The notes under the pieces were generated by a model. It did not search any database. It was not told the DNA's origin and saw nothing but the letters and a program-made list of their open reading frames with translations. This document shows positions 15,446-23,106 of a stretch of DNA of 28,304 bases, one piece after another. The translations under genes were made by a program, and so were the position numbers. The first letter of the stretch is position 1. Each line of letters begins with the position of its first letter. The DNA is from an uncultured Candidatus Saccharibacteria bacterium (GTDB taxonomy: Bacteria; Patescibacteriota; Saccharimonadia; Saccharimonadales; Saccharimonadaceae): contig CALHKE010000016.1 of the NCBI GenBank assembly GCA_938033695.1, positions 1 through 28,304 on the forward strand. The letters are read 5' to 3'.

Positions 15446-16656
15446 TGAACCGATATATTTATAAGGCCCGCGATAGTAAGTCGGGCGCGATTATTAAGGG
15501 TGTAATTCAGGCAGAGAATGAACGCGCCGCCGGTAAGCTCTTGATTGAGCGCGGTTATACGCCGGATACAGTGACGGAAGATACTTCGGGTGATAGTTTT
15601 TTTGATAAATTTAAAAACAAAGTTACCACGAAAGATAAAATCGTTTTCACGAGACAATTTTCGACTTTGATTGGGGCGGGTTTACCACTTTCGAATTCTT
15701 TAAGGGTTTTGATTGAACAGACAGAGAGTAAACCAATGCGTCGGGTGACGGAATCGATTTTGGCGGACGTGGAAGCGGGTAAAAGTTTGACGCAGGCTTG
15801 TGCGAAATTTCCAGATGTATTTAACCGAATTTATCTAGCGCTTTTGAAGGCTGGTGAATCTTCTGGTACGCTGGATAAATCTTTAAGACGATTAGCCGAT
15901 CAGCAAGAAAAAGATCACGCGATGGTGACGAGAATTAAAAACTCTTTAACCTATCCGGCGATTGTGCTTGCGGTGATTATTGCGGTGTTGGTTTTCATGG
16001 TGATTGCAGTGGTACCGCAGGTGCAACAGCTTTATCATGATCTGGGGAAGGATTTGCCATTGATTACTAAGTTATTGGTGGAGCAAACGAACTTCTTGGT
16101 GAATATGTGGTGGCTGGTGACAATTGTGATTGGCCTTGTGATTTACTTTGTTTTTCAATTCGTGCGCACGGATAGTGGACGTCATGTCCTAGCGAGAATT
16201 AAATTAAATATTCCGGTATTTAAATCGATGTTTTGGCGTCTATATAATGGACGTTTCGCACGCACGGCGGAAAACTTGCTTTCGACAGGTGTATCGATTC
16301 AGGATACTTTAACGATTTCAGCCGAAGCGATTAATAACTTAATTATGGAAGAAGAAATTAAGGATGTTTCAGAAAAAGTGAAGCAGGGTAAAACGCTGTC
16401 GGCATCACTGAAGGAACTAGATTATATTTTGCCATTACTCCCACAAATGGCGGCAATTGGTGAAGAATCTGGTAAAATTGATGAAATGCTGGGTAAGGCA
16501 GCGAACGTCTACGAAGACGAATTGGATCAGCAAATTAATACAATTTCGACATTGATTGAACCAATTATGTTGGTGATTATGGCTTTGATGGTGGCAGTAA
16601 TTATTGCCGGTGTGCTTATGCCGATTTACCAATTGGTGTCGCAAATTCAGAAATAG
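15445..16656 (+). CDS. pilC: Type IV pilus platform protein PilC
   Basis: 403 residues, the normal PilC/GspF size. It is a polytopic inner-membrane platform on which PilB and PilT act. An N-terminal segment (YKARDSKSGAIIKGVIQAENE) precedes two tandem T2SSF domains at about 65-190 and 270-395. Each has the FTRQFSTLIGAGLPLSNSL / ARTAENLLSTGVSIQDTL opening. Hydrophobic helices follow at about 172-193, 215-235 and 372-395. The final segment, IMLVIMALMVAVIIAGVLMP, is typical. Starts at TAATG overlapping pilT. Confidence 0.95.
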   Translation: MNRYIYKARDSKSGAIIKGVIQAENERAAGKLLIERGYTPDTVTEDTSGDSFFDKFKNKVTTKDKIVFTRQFSTLIGAGLPLSNSLRVLIEQTESKPMRRVTESILADVEAGKSLTQACAKFPDVFNRIYLALLKAGESSGTLDKSLRRLADQQEKDHAMVTRIKNSLTYPAIVLAVIIAVLVFMVIAVVPQVQQLYHDLGKDLPLITKLLVEQTNFLVNMWWLVTIVIGLVIYFVFQFVRTDSGRHVLARIKLNIPVFKSMFWRLYNGRFARTAENLLSTGVSIQDTLTISAEAINNLIMEEEIKDVSEKVKQGKTLSASLKELDYILPLLPQMAAIGEESGKIDEMLGKAANVYEDELDQQINTISTLIEPIMLVIMALMVAVIIAGVLMPIYQLVSQIQK

Positions 16657-16663
16657 AGGCAAA

Positions 16664-17119
16664 ATGAGAAAATTATGGACAGATGGAAGTGCGTCACCGA
16701 ATCCGGGGCCGGGGGGATTTTCTGTAATTGAAGACAAAAAACCGGTAGCGATGGGGCGAGAAGATTTGACCACGAATATCCGAATGGAAGGTTCGGCAAT
16801 TTTGGAGGCCTTAAAGGTGCTATCTGGTGAGGAAGCGGAAATTTGGACGGACTCAGAATTTTGGATTAACGTGCTGACCAAATGGGCGCCGTCTTGGGAA
16901 AAGAACGGTTGGAAAAAGAAGAGCGGCCCAATTAAAAATTTAGGTTTAGTAAAAAAAGTGTTCAAAGCTTACAGGGAAGCAAACGCGAAATTGGTCTGGG
17001 TGCGTGGCCATAATGGCACAGCAGAGAACGAGCTAGCTGATGAGTGGGCGAACAAGGCACGCGAAAATACAAACTACCCAGGTCTAGAAATTTTAACGGT
17101 GGAAACGAGTGAAGAATGA
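16664..17119 (+). CDS. rnhA: Ribonuclease HI
   Basis: 151 residues. It cleaves the RNA strand of RNA-DNA hybrids. All catalytic acids are in place: D7 in LWTDGSASPNPGPGG, E42 in RMEGSAILEAL, D63 in IWTDSEFW and D126 in ENELADEWA, with H116 in RGHNG. The start at ATG 16664 is chosen because AGAGG lies just before it and the conserved domain begins immediately. An upstream in-frame ATG at 16604 lies inside pilC and adds an unrelated Cys-rich stretch. It ends in an ATGA overlap with the CYTH gene. Confidence 0.94.
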   Translation: MRKLWTDGSASPNPGPGGFSVIEDKKPVAMGREDLTTNIRMEGSAILEALKVLSGEEAEIWTDSEFWINVLTKWAPSWEKNGWKKKSGPIKNLGLVKKVFKAYREANAKLVWVRGHNGTAENELADEWANKARENTNYPGLEILTVETSEE

Positions 17120-17658
17120 AAAAAATTATTGTCAAAGCAGAAGTTAGAGACGTCGATAAATTAGAGAATCGCTTGATGAATTTGGGCTATGATTTTGACC
17201 CAATGTATTGGCAGCACTCACGAATTTTTGTGCCAAGAAATTACGAAGAACACAATAATTTTGCTCGCATGATTTTAAGAATGGACGTAAAGGCAGTGGA
17301 TCGCCCGGCGCGTTATAGTCTGATTTGTAAGCGACATCTCGAAAAATCGAAGATTGATTTGGTGCATGAGACTTTGGTTTCTAGTTACGCAGAAGCGGCG
17401 AATATTTTATTACAAATGGGACTGATTATTCAATCAGAAGTTTCGAGAACACGCCAAGAAGTGGTACTGGAAAATGGTATTACGATTTACCTCGATCAAA
17501 TTGAGCATGGCCGCAAATCTTATATTAAGTTCGAGGCGGTTTTGGAAAATGAATCAGAGGCCGAAGAGATACGAAATCGCATTGAGGTTTTAATGATGGA
17601 CTTAAATATTTTGCCGGATTTGGTGATAAAAGATACTTACGGCGAAACCGCGAAGTAA
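17116..17658 (+). CDS. CYTH-domain protein (CyaB/triphosphatase type)
   Basis: 180 residues. CYTH proteins form a beta-tunnel that binds triphosphates; members include class IV adenylate cyclases (CyaB) and inorganic or thiamine triphosphatases. The N-terminal KAEVRD (7-12) stands for the E-x-E-x-K strand but lacks its full pattern. SLICKRHLEKSKIDLVHET, SEVSRTRQEVVLENGITIYLDQIE and SYIKFEAVLE are the later strands with the alternating charged residues and the D-x-I/V-E/H segment of CyaB-like members. The incomplete first motif leaves catalytic activity uncertain. It is coupled to rnhA by a four-base overlap and closes the pilus transcription unit. Confidence 0.7.
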   Translation: MKKIIVKAEVRDVDKLENRLMNLGYDFDPMYWQHSRIFVPRNYEEHNNFARMILRMDVKAVDRPARYSLICKRHLEKSKIDLVHETLVSSYAEAANILLQMGLIIQSEVSRTRQEVVLENGITIYLDQIEHGRKSYIKFEAVLENESEAEEIRNRIEVLMMDLNILPDLVIKDTYGETAK

Positions 17659-17663
17659 AAGTG

Positions 17664-17672
17664 TGCTAAACT
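17664..17672 (+). promoter_or_regulatory. Extended -10 and strong ribosome binding site before the KwaB-like gene
   Basis: TGC-TAAACT (hexamer 17667-17672) followed 12 nt later by GAGGTGAT (17687-17694) directly before the ATG at 17695. This gene appears to have its own promoter after the CYTH gene. Confidence 0.5.
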
Positions 17673-17694
17673 AATAGAAAAATAGTGAGGTGAT

Positions 17695-18714
17695 ATGGAT
17701 TCCGAAAAGACTGAAATTACGAACTCTGAAATTCGAAAATTGAATGATTTTGATGTATTTTTGTGGGCGAATGAGCTTGATGAAGTAAAAAATAATGTGT
17801 CGTGTGAACTATTTTTGTTCAATAAAAACTACACGCCATTTAAGATTCGCTATTCTGAAAAATTAACTAATTCGGTGAAGCAGATGTTTATGGGCGAAGC
17901 GATCGCCTATGTGATTTCGGGGGCGGAAAAAGGTTTGGAATGTCGTGAGTATGAAAAATCAGATGGGGAAAATAAGGTGATTTATCGTACTGACCTTTCG
18001 AAAGTGGTACGTGCCGAGAGTCTACTGAATTTGATTGAAAAAGAATACAAAGACATCGATTATTTCACGGATAATGAACACCAATTCAAGAAAATGAAGG
18101 GGATTATCGCGAAGTTTTCTTATCCAGGTGGTGATGATGGAACGAAGGTTTTTTATATCGCGAAGGGAATTTCGGCAGCTTCGGCCTTAAACGCGAAAAC
18201 TTCTTGGGAATTGAACGGGGAAAGTTTTGAGCCATTCTCTGCGGAGGTGGCTTTGAAGATGCCAGATGATAATCAGGTAGCCTTTGTCGATGGATCGGTA
18301 GTGATTTTTAATCAGACGAAGTTCGAAAATCTCTTCCAGTACGATTTTAAGTCGCAGATGTTGGCGGAAGCAAAGGCGAAGGAAATTGAAGAAAAATACA
18401 AACTTTCTTTCGCGGAAGGTTTGACCTTGAATGCGCTTTTGATGGATAAGAAGCCATTAGTGAAGAAGCTACAAGATATGGATATCGAGGAGCAAATGTC
18501 GCAAGAGCAATTGGTGGATTATGCAGACGAGATGAAACTCGAACTTATGACCGATGATGATGGTGCGATTATCATGATGGACGACAAGGATTTGACGATG
18601 TTCGTAAATCTCTTGAATGAAGATTACTATGTTTCGCCAATTAACGGCAAGCGCTACGAAATTAAGTCAAAGAAACTACTAAACGAGCCGGAAGGCGAAC
18701 CACCAAGAGGCTAA
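17695..18714 (+). CDS. DUF4868/KwaB-like protein
   Basis: 339 residues, no signal peptide or TM, acidic. The second half resembles DUF4868, the family of KwaB, the cytoplasmic component of the Kiwa anti-phage system. It shows a strand pair NQVAFVDGSVVIFNQTKFENLFQY, then a long helical segment, then the C-terminal FVNLLNEDYYVSPINGKRYEIKSKKLL matching the family's L-L-N-D-x-x-x-x-S-x-x-T-G-x-x-Y ending. KwaB normally pairs with KwaA, a small four-TM membrane protein. No such gene is adjacent; instead a 61-residue Cys-rich ORF follows one base after the stop. Assignment is from remembered family pattern and would need a profile match. Function outside Kiwa is unknown. Confidence 0.6.
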   Translation: MDSEKTEITNSEIRKLNDFDVFLWANELDEVKNNVSCELFLFNKNYTPFKIRYSEKLTNSVKQMFMGEAIAYVISGAEKGLECREYEKSDGENKVIYRTDLSKVVRAESLLNLIEKEYKDIDYFTDNEHQFKKMKGIIAKFSYPGGDDGTKVFYIAKGISAASALNAKTSWELNGESFEPFSAEVALKMPDDNQVAFVDGSVVIFNQTKFENLFQYDFKSQMLAEAKAKEIEEKYKLSFAEGLTLNALLMDKKPLVKKLQDMDIEEQMSQEQLVDYADEMKLELMTDDDGAIIMMDDKDLTMFVNLLNEDYYVSPINGKRYEIKSKKLLNEPEGEPPRG

Positions 18715-18715
18715 A

Positions 18716-18901
18716 ATGCACCATTGTCGAATTTGCGGACATGCGGTGGAATGCGGGAGTGAAAATAAGACTTCTCGCATTTTCAGTGGTTTGCCAAGGT
18801 TTTCGATTTGTGCAAAATGTTTGTTTCGGATTTTTCATCTGAGACTTTTAGATAAGCGTGGAGTGAATGAGATTTCGCGAGGGAATTGTTTGATTAATTA
18901 A
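18716..18901 (+). CDS. Tiny Cys-rich, probable zinc-binding protein
   Basis: 61 residues with two C-x-x-C pairs, C4-x-x-C7 and C32-x-x-C35, plus C13 and C58 and several His, the layout of a small zinc ribbon. The middle and end are basic (RIFHLRLLDKRG), which would suit nucleic-acid binding. It starts one base after the KwaB-like stop with AGAGG (18706-18710) as ribosome binding site, indicating cotranscription. No family recognised. The regular Cys spacing and good translation signals argue that it is real despite its size. Confidence 0.55.
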   Translation: MHHCRICGHAVECGSENKTSRIFSGLPRFSICAKCLFRIFHLRLLDKRGVNEISRGNCLIN

Positions 18902-18925
18902 ATTTTTTACTCAGATTTTTAATAG

Positions 18926-18937
18926 TAGAATAAGGAG
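18926..18937 (+). promoter_or_regulatory. znuA -10 element and ribosome binding site
   Basis: TAGAAT (18926-18931) followed directly by AAGGAG (18932-18937), five bases before the ATG at 18943. A T-rich stretch lies at the -35 position. If the -10 is right, the Shine-Dalgarno would straddle the start site, so the promoter may instead lie further upstream. Confidence 0.4.
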
Positions 18938-18942
18938 TAAAA

Positions 18943-19992
18943 ATGAAAAATTTGAAAAAGTTATGGGCGATTTTCGGCCTAGTTTTGGTGGTGGGATTAT
19001 TGGCTTTCTTGGTATTAAACCGAGAAAAGTTTGAACAAAAAAAGTATTCAGTCGTGTCGACGAGTTTTCCGGGCTATGATTTTGCCAGGGCGGTGACAAA
19101 AAATACGAATATCAGTACAAAAATGTTGGTAAAGCCGGGGGCGGAAACCCATACTTACGAGCCAACACCGCAGGACATCATTGATATTAGGAATGCGGAT
19201 ATGTTTGTCTATGTGGGGGGAGATTCAGACACTTGGGTGGAGAAAATTTTGAAGGACGTAGACACGAAGAAAACCCATGTAGTGAAGCTGGTGGATTTAG
19301 TGTCGACAGTGGAAGAAGAAATCGTGGAAGGAATGGAAGATGAGGATGACCATGAGCATTACCATGACCATGATCACGATCACGATCATGATCACGACTA
19401 TGACCATAAACATGACCACGAGCATGACCACGATCATGATCATAAGCACGACCATGACGAAGAAGAAGAGGGGCCAGAGATTGATGAGCACGTTTGGACG
19501 AGCCCGAAAAAGGCGATGGAAATCGTGAAAAAAATCGCAAAAGTAGCTTCAGAAATTGATGCGGCTGAAGAGACGAAAATTAACGACAATGCGGAAAAAT
19601 ACGTGGCAGAAATTGCGCAAGTAGATAAGGATTTGCATCAAGCGATTGATGGTAAAATCTCAGAAATCGTGGTGGCAGATCGTTTTCCGTTTCGTTATTT
19701 TGCTGATGAATTTGGTTTGAAGTATGCGGCGGCTTTTTCGGGTTGTTCAGAACAAACTGAGGCAAGTGCGAAGACAATTAGTTTTTTGATTAATAAAGTG
19801 AAGCAAGACAAGATTAAGAAAATTTACAAGATTGAGCTTTCGAATGGTAAGATTGCAGAAACCGTAAGTAAAGATACGGGTGCAGAAGTTTTGGAGCTAC
19901 ACTCGGCACATAATGTGACGGCGGATGATTTTTCGAAGGGTGTGACTTACGTAGATTTGATGAAGCGTAATCTATTGGCTCTAAGTAAATAG
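18943..19992 (+). CDS. znuA: Zinc/manganese ABC transporter substrate-binding protein, His-rich loop
   Basis: 349 residues. It binds Zn(II) or Mn(II) outside the membrane and delivers it to ZnuB. An N-terminal hydrophobic helix (about 7-25) lacks a lipobox Cys, so it is probably a membrane anchor. Metal ligands are visible at H70 (GAETHTYEP) and H183 (DEHVWTSP). Residues 137-171 hold 17 His in mostly H-D repeats, the zinc-collecting loop typical of ZnuA. The later segment ADRFPFRYFADEFGL with AAFSGCSEQTEAS has Asp where classical ZnuA has the third His. This is the variant I know from clostridial homologues, together with LHSAHNVTADDF. First gene of a znuA-znuC-znuB operon. Confidence 0.92.
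   Translation: MKNLKKLWAIFGLVLVVGLLAFLVLNREKFEQKKYSVVSTSFPGYDFARAVTKNTNISTKMLVKPGAETHTYEPTPQDIIDIRNADMFVYVGGDSDTWVEKILKDVDTKKTHVVKLVDLVSTVEEEIVEGMEDEDDHEHYHDHDHDHDHDHDYDHKHDHEHDHDHDHKHDHDEEEEGPEIDEHVWTSPKKAMEIVKKIAKVASEIDAAEETKINDNAEKYVAEIAQVDKDLHQAIDGKISEIVVADRFPFRYFADEFGLKYAAAFSGCSEQTEASAKTISFLINKVKQDKIKKIYKIELSNGKIAETVSKDTGAEVLELHSAHNVTADDFSKGVTYVDLMKRNLLALSK
19351..19455 (+). repeat. His/Asp low-complexity repeat in znuA
   Basis: Near-perfect alternation of CAY and GAY codons (CATGAC, CACGAT) encoding 17 His in 35 residues. The six-base unit is a multiple of three, so slippage changes loop length without breaking the frame. Confidence 0.85.
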
Positions 19993-19999
19993 GATTTTT

Positions 20000-20707
20000 A
20001 TGGAAAAACAGCCAATCATTGCAGTGAAGAATTTAAGCGTAAATTACGCGAAAACACCAGTATTTCGGAAGATTAATTTTGAGATTTTGGCGGGAGATTT
20101 TATCTGCTTGGTTGGCTGTAATGGGGCAGGAAAAACCACTTTAATTAAGACGATTTTAGGCTTAATCGAGCCAAGTACTGGAAGTGTGGAATTTCTCGGG
20201 ATGAGTCGCAAAGAGATTGGCTACATTTCGCAGGAAACAATGACGATGGCAAATTTTCCGGCGACAGTGGAAGAGATTGTATTAAGTGGGCTTTTGAATC
20301 AAAAGCGGGGAATTTTCTATACGAAGAGTGATAAGGAAAAATGTGGGGAGGCGCTCGCGAAATTTGGCATGAAGAAAATGTTGAAGAAACACTTTGCGGA
20401 GCTTTCGGGTGGACAGAGACAGAAAATTTGGCTAGCACGAGCGGTAGTAGCGACGAAGAAATTATTGATTTTGGATGAGCCAGGGAATAATTTGGATTCG
20501 AAATCGAAGAAGGAATTATATACGGAACTTTTGAAATTAAATGCGCAGGGAATCACGATTGTGATGATTACGCATGACCTTGACCATCAGAATTTAATCG
20601 GAAATAAAATTTTAGCACTGGCGGACGGGGTGGCGACGATGGAGACGACGGAAGAATACGTAAAAAGAATTCATCGCCATGATCATGGTGAAAGTGATGG
20701 GAAATAG
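20000..20707 (+). CDS. znuC: Zinc/manganese ABC transporter ATP-binding protein
   Basis: 235 residues. Cytoplasmic ATPase energising ZnuB. Walker A is GCNGAGKTT (39-47), the Q-loop is IGYISQE, the ABC signature is LSGGQRQK (135-142), Walker B is LLILDEP (155-161) with N-N-L-D after it, and the switch His is in MITHDLDH. The C-terminus is His-rich (RIHRHDHGES), in keeping with a metal-handling role. AGGA six bases before the ATG can act as ribosome binding site, seven bases after znuA. Confidence 0.93.
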   Translation: MEKQPIIAVKNLSVNYAKTPVFRKINFEILAGDFICLVGCNGAGKTTLIKTILGLIEPSTGSVEFLGMSRKEIGYISQETMTMANFPATVEEIVLSGLLNQKRGIFYTKSDKEKCGEALAKFGMKKMLKKHFAELSGGQRQKIWLARAVVATKKLLILDEPGNNLDSKSKKELYTELLKLNAQGITIVMITHDLDHQNLIGNKILALADGVATMETTEEYVKRIHRHDHGESDGK

Positions 20708-20716
20708 GAGGTGGCG

Positions 20717-21541
20717 ATGAACGGAATTTTGGAAAAGTTTCTGGAAATGTGGCAATACCAATTTATGGTGAAGGCTTTGGTGGTGGGGGTGGTACTGGCG
20801 GTGACGGCAGGACTGATCGGGGTGTCTTTGGTCTTGAGACGAAAGGCAATGATTGGTGATGGACTTTCGCATGTGGGATTCGGCGCCTTTGCGATTGCGA
20901 CGGTGATTGGCATAATGCCACTGCAGTTTGCGTTACCAATAGTAATTTTGGCGGCGATTCTGATTTTGCAGGTGAACCAAAAAAGCAAAGTGGATGCAGA
21001 TGCTTTAATCGCGATGCTTTCGGCGGGGGCGCTGGCAGTGGGAACTTTGGTGATCTCGGTGGTAAAGGGGGTGAATACGGATATTAATAATTATTTATTC
21101 GGCAGTATCCTGGCACTAGATGATTTTGATGTGGTAGTGGGAGTGATTTTTTCGCTCGTGGTAATTTTATTCTTTATTGTGAAGTATCATGAGATTTTCG
21201 CGATGACGTTTGATGAGAATTTTGCCAAATCGATTGGACTGACGACCGAGCGGCTAAATACAATTTTTGCGATTTTATGTGCGGTGGTGGTAGTGCTGGG
21301 AATGCGACTGGTGGGCGCGCTTCTGATTTCGAGTTTGATTATTTTCCCGACGGTGACGGCGATGCAGATAGTGAAAAGTTTTAAGGCGGTAGTTTTTAGC
21401 TCAGTGGTCGTTTCGGTATTCTGTATGGTAATGGGAATTATCTTTTCATATTTTGTGGCCACTCCGACCGGTGCAACGATTGTGATCTTTAATGTGATGG
21501 CGTTTTTAGTAGCGAAGGTGGTGGAGGTTTTGAGGGGATAG
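20717..21541 (+). CDS. znuB: Zinc/manganese ABC transporter permease
   Basis: 274 residues, the normal size of ABC-3 family permeases. About eight hydrophobic helices are visible, including VKALVVGVVLAVTAGLIGVSLVLRR, then the conserved IGDGLSHVGFGAFAIATVIG that marks this family (G-D-x-x-S-H), and the ATGAT-V-I-F-N-V-M end helix. I start it at ATG 20717 because AGGAGG occupies 20706-20711. A GTG at 20711 would overlap the Shine-Dalgarno and is therefore unlikely. Translation of three genes in a row with minimal spacing indicates one operon. Confidence 0.93.
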   Translation: MNGILEKFLEMWQYQFMVKALVVGVVLAVTAGLIGVSLVLRRKAMIGDGLSHVGFGAFAIATVIGIMPLQFALPIVILAAILILQVNQKSKVDADALIAMLSAGALAVGTLVISVVKGVNTDINNYLFGSILALDDFDVVVGVIFSLVVILFFIVKYHEIFAMTFDENFAKSIGLTTERLNTIFAILCAVVVVLGMRLVGALLISSLIIFPTVTAMQIVKSFKAVVFSSVVVSVFCMVMGIIFSYFVATPTGATIVIFNVMAFLVAKVVEVLRG

Positions 21542-21550
21542 TTATTTATT

Positions 21551-21579
21551 TTGGTATTTTAATTCGTTTATGCTAAGAT
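21551..21579 (+). promoter_or_regulatory. Promoter of the BspA-like gene
   Basis: TTGGTA (21551-21556), 17-bp spacer, TAAGAT (21574-21579) with upstream TGC as extended -10. The ATG at 21589 starts nine bases after the hexamer, again a near-leaderless layout. Confidence 0.65.
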
Positions 21580-21588
21580 ATAAGCTAT

Positions 21589-22966
21589 ATGGGAATGGGA
21601 AAAAGTGCGGTTTTTGATATTTATAAAAAGAATATGAGAAATTTTGCTGGTTTTCTTGCATTTCTTTTCTTAGTGAATTTGGGATTTATGGGGTTTGGTG
21701 GAGAAAGAGTGTCGGCTGCATATGTGCCGACACTTTCTGCTGCGGTAGAAAAATCTGAGGTAGAAATGACAAGTAACCATATTATGAATAGTTATAATAA
21801 GACTGGGACAGAGAATATTAAGCTTACGGTTAGTGGAAAGGTGAAGGCTGGCTATAAAGTACTGCTTAGTACGGATTCAGAGGAAACGGCATTAGTAAAT
21901 GAAGACCAAAATAGTTCAAGTAAAATTAGCTCAATAGATTCATTGACTAGCCTTATATGCACTTCCAGATAATACATGGGCTTATTCTGTAAAATTTAGT
22001 GAAACATATAATTATAATCCAATACCAAAATTGTCTGCTCCGAATGTTATTGGTGGAAGAAACGATGACTTTAAATACTGGGAAACTGGAGATAATTATA
22101 TAACAAGAATTGCCGTAAAAATAAATAATAACCTAGAAGCTGGGAAATATTCGAATAAATTAGTCTATTCGGTAATTTCAAATCCTTATGATAAAAAGAC
22201 GGAAATATCTAGAGACGGTTTTAAATCATTATCTCCAAGTCGTGGTCAATATGATACTAAGTATATAAAAAGAGTAGAAAGTATTCCTAGTAATGTGGTG
22301 GATATTACTAATATAGAAACAGGCTCATCGGATTATGAAATAAAGGCCTGGTATGATGCTAATGAAGATACTATATTTTATTACACCGAACAAAAAAAGA
22401 TCTATATGCCAGATAATATTTGGGGAATGTTTTTTAATTTTTCCAAATTAAAAAGTCTTGATCTTTCGGATTTTGATTCTAGTTATGTAACTAATCTATC
22501 GCATATGTTTACTCAATGTTATGAACTTGAAGAGGTTAATTTATCTAGTTTTGATACGAGTAAGGTGACTGATATGGAACAGATGTTCAGGTTTAGTCGG
22601 AAAATAAAATATTTAAATTTATCGAACTTTAATACAGAAAAAGTAACAAATATGAATGAAATGTTTGATAATATGCACAATCTGATTGAATTGGATATTT
22701 CGAACTTTAATACTAAAAACGTAAAAAATATGAATAGAATGTTTGCGAAATATATGGGTACCGAAGATATGTTAGAAAAAATATACGTTAATAATGATTT
22801 TGATATATCTAATTTGATTAGCGCAAATCATCCATTTGATGAGCGGAAAAAATTAAGGGGAGGCAAAGGTTCTTTCTTGGTTGATCCGAGAGATGCTGAT
22901 AAAACTTGGCTAAGAATTGATGATCCAGATAATGGTAGACCAGGATACTTTACTAGGAAAAGCTAA
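21589..22966 (+). pseudogene. BspA-like (DUF285) surface LRR protein, frameshifted
   Basis: The first frame (21589-21972, 127 residues) has a signal/anchor helix (FAGFLAFLFLVNLGFMGFGG) and a SAAYVPTLSA secreted start, then stops. The reading continues one frame over; in that frame the sequence before 22031 reads LALYALPDNTWAYSVKF, a natural continuation. The junction lies between about 21940 and 21955, and removing a single base there restores one frame. The downstream part carries four about 25-residue repeats (22448-22750) of the form LDLSxFDTSxVTxMxxMF, the DUF285/BspA pattern. It ends in WLRIDDPDNGRPGYFT. Such proteins mediate adhesion to host or partner surfaces. The gene is visibly more AT-rich than its neighbours, consistent with acquisition. 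No sortase motif is seen. It may be a true pseudogene or a sequence error. Confidence 0.8.
22448..22750 (+). repeat. Four BspA-type leucine-rich repeats (coding)
   Basis: Consecutive units of about 25 residues beginning LDLSDFDSSYV, NLSSFDTSKV, NLSNFNTEKV and DISNFNTKNV, each followed by T/K-N/D-M/L-x-x-M-F. At DNA level the units are diverged. Confidence 0.85.
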
Positions 22967-23006
22967 ATAGTTCTTATACCTGTTAAGAAAAACGGCGGAG
23001 CCGATA

Positions 23007-23015
23007 TGGTATAAT
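23007..23015 (+). promoter_or_regulatory. Extended -10 promoter of tRNA-Arg
   Basis: TGG-TATAAT, hexamer at 23010-23015, eight bases before the first tRNA base. No clear -35 at the expected distance. Confidence 0.7.
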
Positions 23016-23023
23016 TTAGGTAT

Positions 23024-23099
23024 GGCCTGGTAGCTCAATGGATAGAGCGGCTCCGTCCTAAGGAGAAGGTTGCGAGTTCGACTCCCGCCCGGGTCACCA
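23024..23099 (+). tRNA. tRNA-Arg (anticodon CCU)
   Basis: 76 nt including an encoded CCA. Acceptor arm GGCCTGG / CCGGGTC with two G-T pairs and discriminator A. The D-arm is GCTC-AATGGATA-GAGC. The anticodon loop is GTCCTAA with CCT at 23057-23059, on a stem of four pairs plus a G-A mismatch. The T-arm includes GTTCGAC. The anticodon reads AGG. The PH-domain gene begins seven bases after the CCA, so the two may share a transcript. Confidence 0.93.
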
Positions 23100-23106
23100 A
23101 ATACGT

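Noticed and set aside
16435..16965. 176-codon - strand ORF across the pilC/rnhA junction
   Set aside because: Overlaps two confidently identified genes and has no recognisable features.
17695..18901. A complete Kiwa defence system
   Set aside because: No KwaA-like small multi-TM protein is encoded on either side; the neighbours are a CYTH protein, a tiny Cys-rich ORF and a zinc importer.
19297..19491. Hydrophobic - strand ORF opposite znuA
   Set aside because: It is the antisense reading of the His/Asp codon repeat, which gives Met/Val/Ile strings; no promoter or ribosome binding site.
19340..19528. Thr/Met/Ile-rich + strand ORF within znuA
   Set aside because: Frame-shifted reading of the same CAY-GAY repeat inside a well-supported gene.
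21940..21975. Programmed ribosomal frameshift in the BspA-like gene
   Set aside because: No slippery heptamer, downstream structure or homopolymer is visible; mutation or sequence error is simpler.
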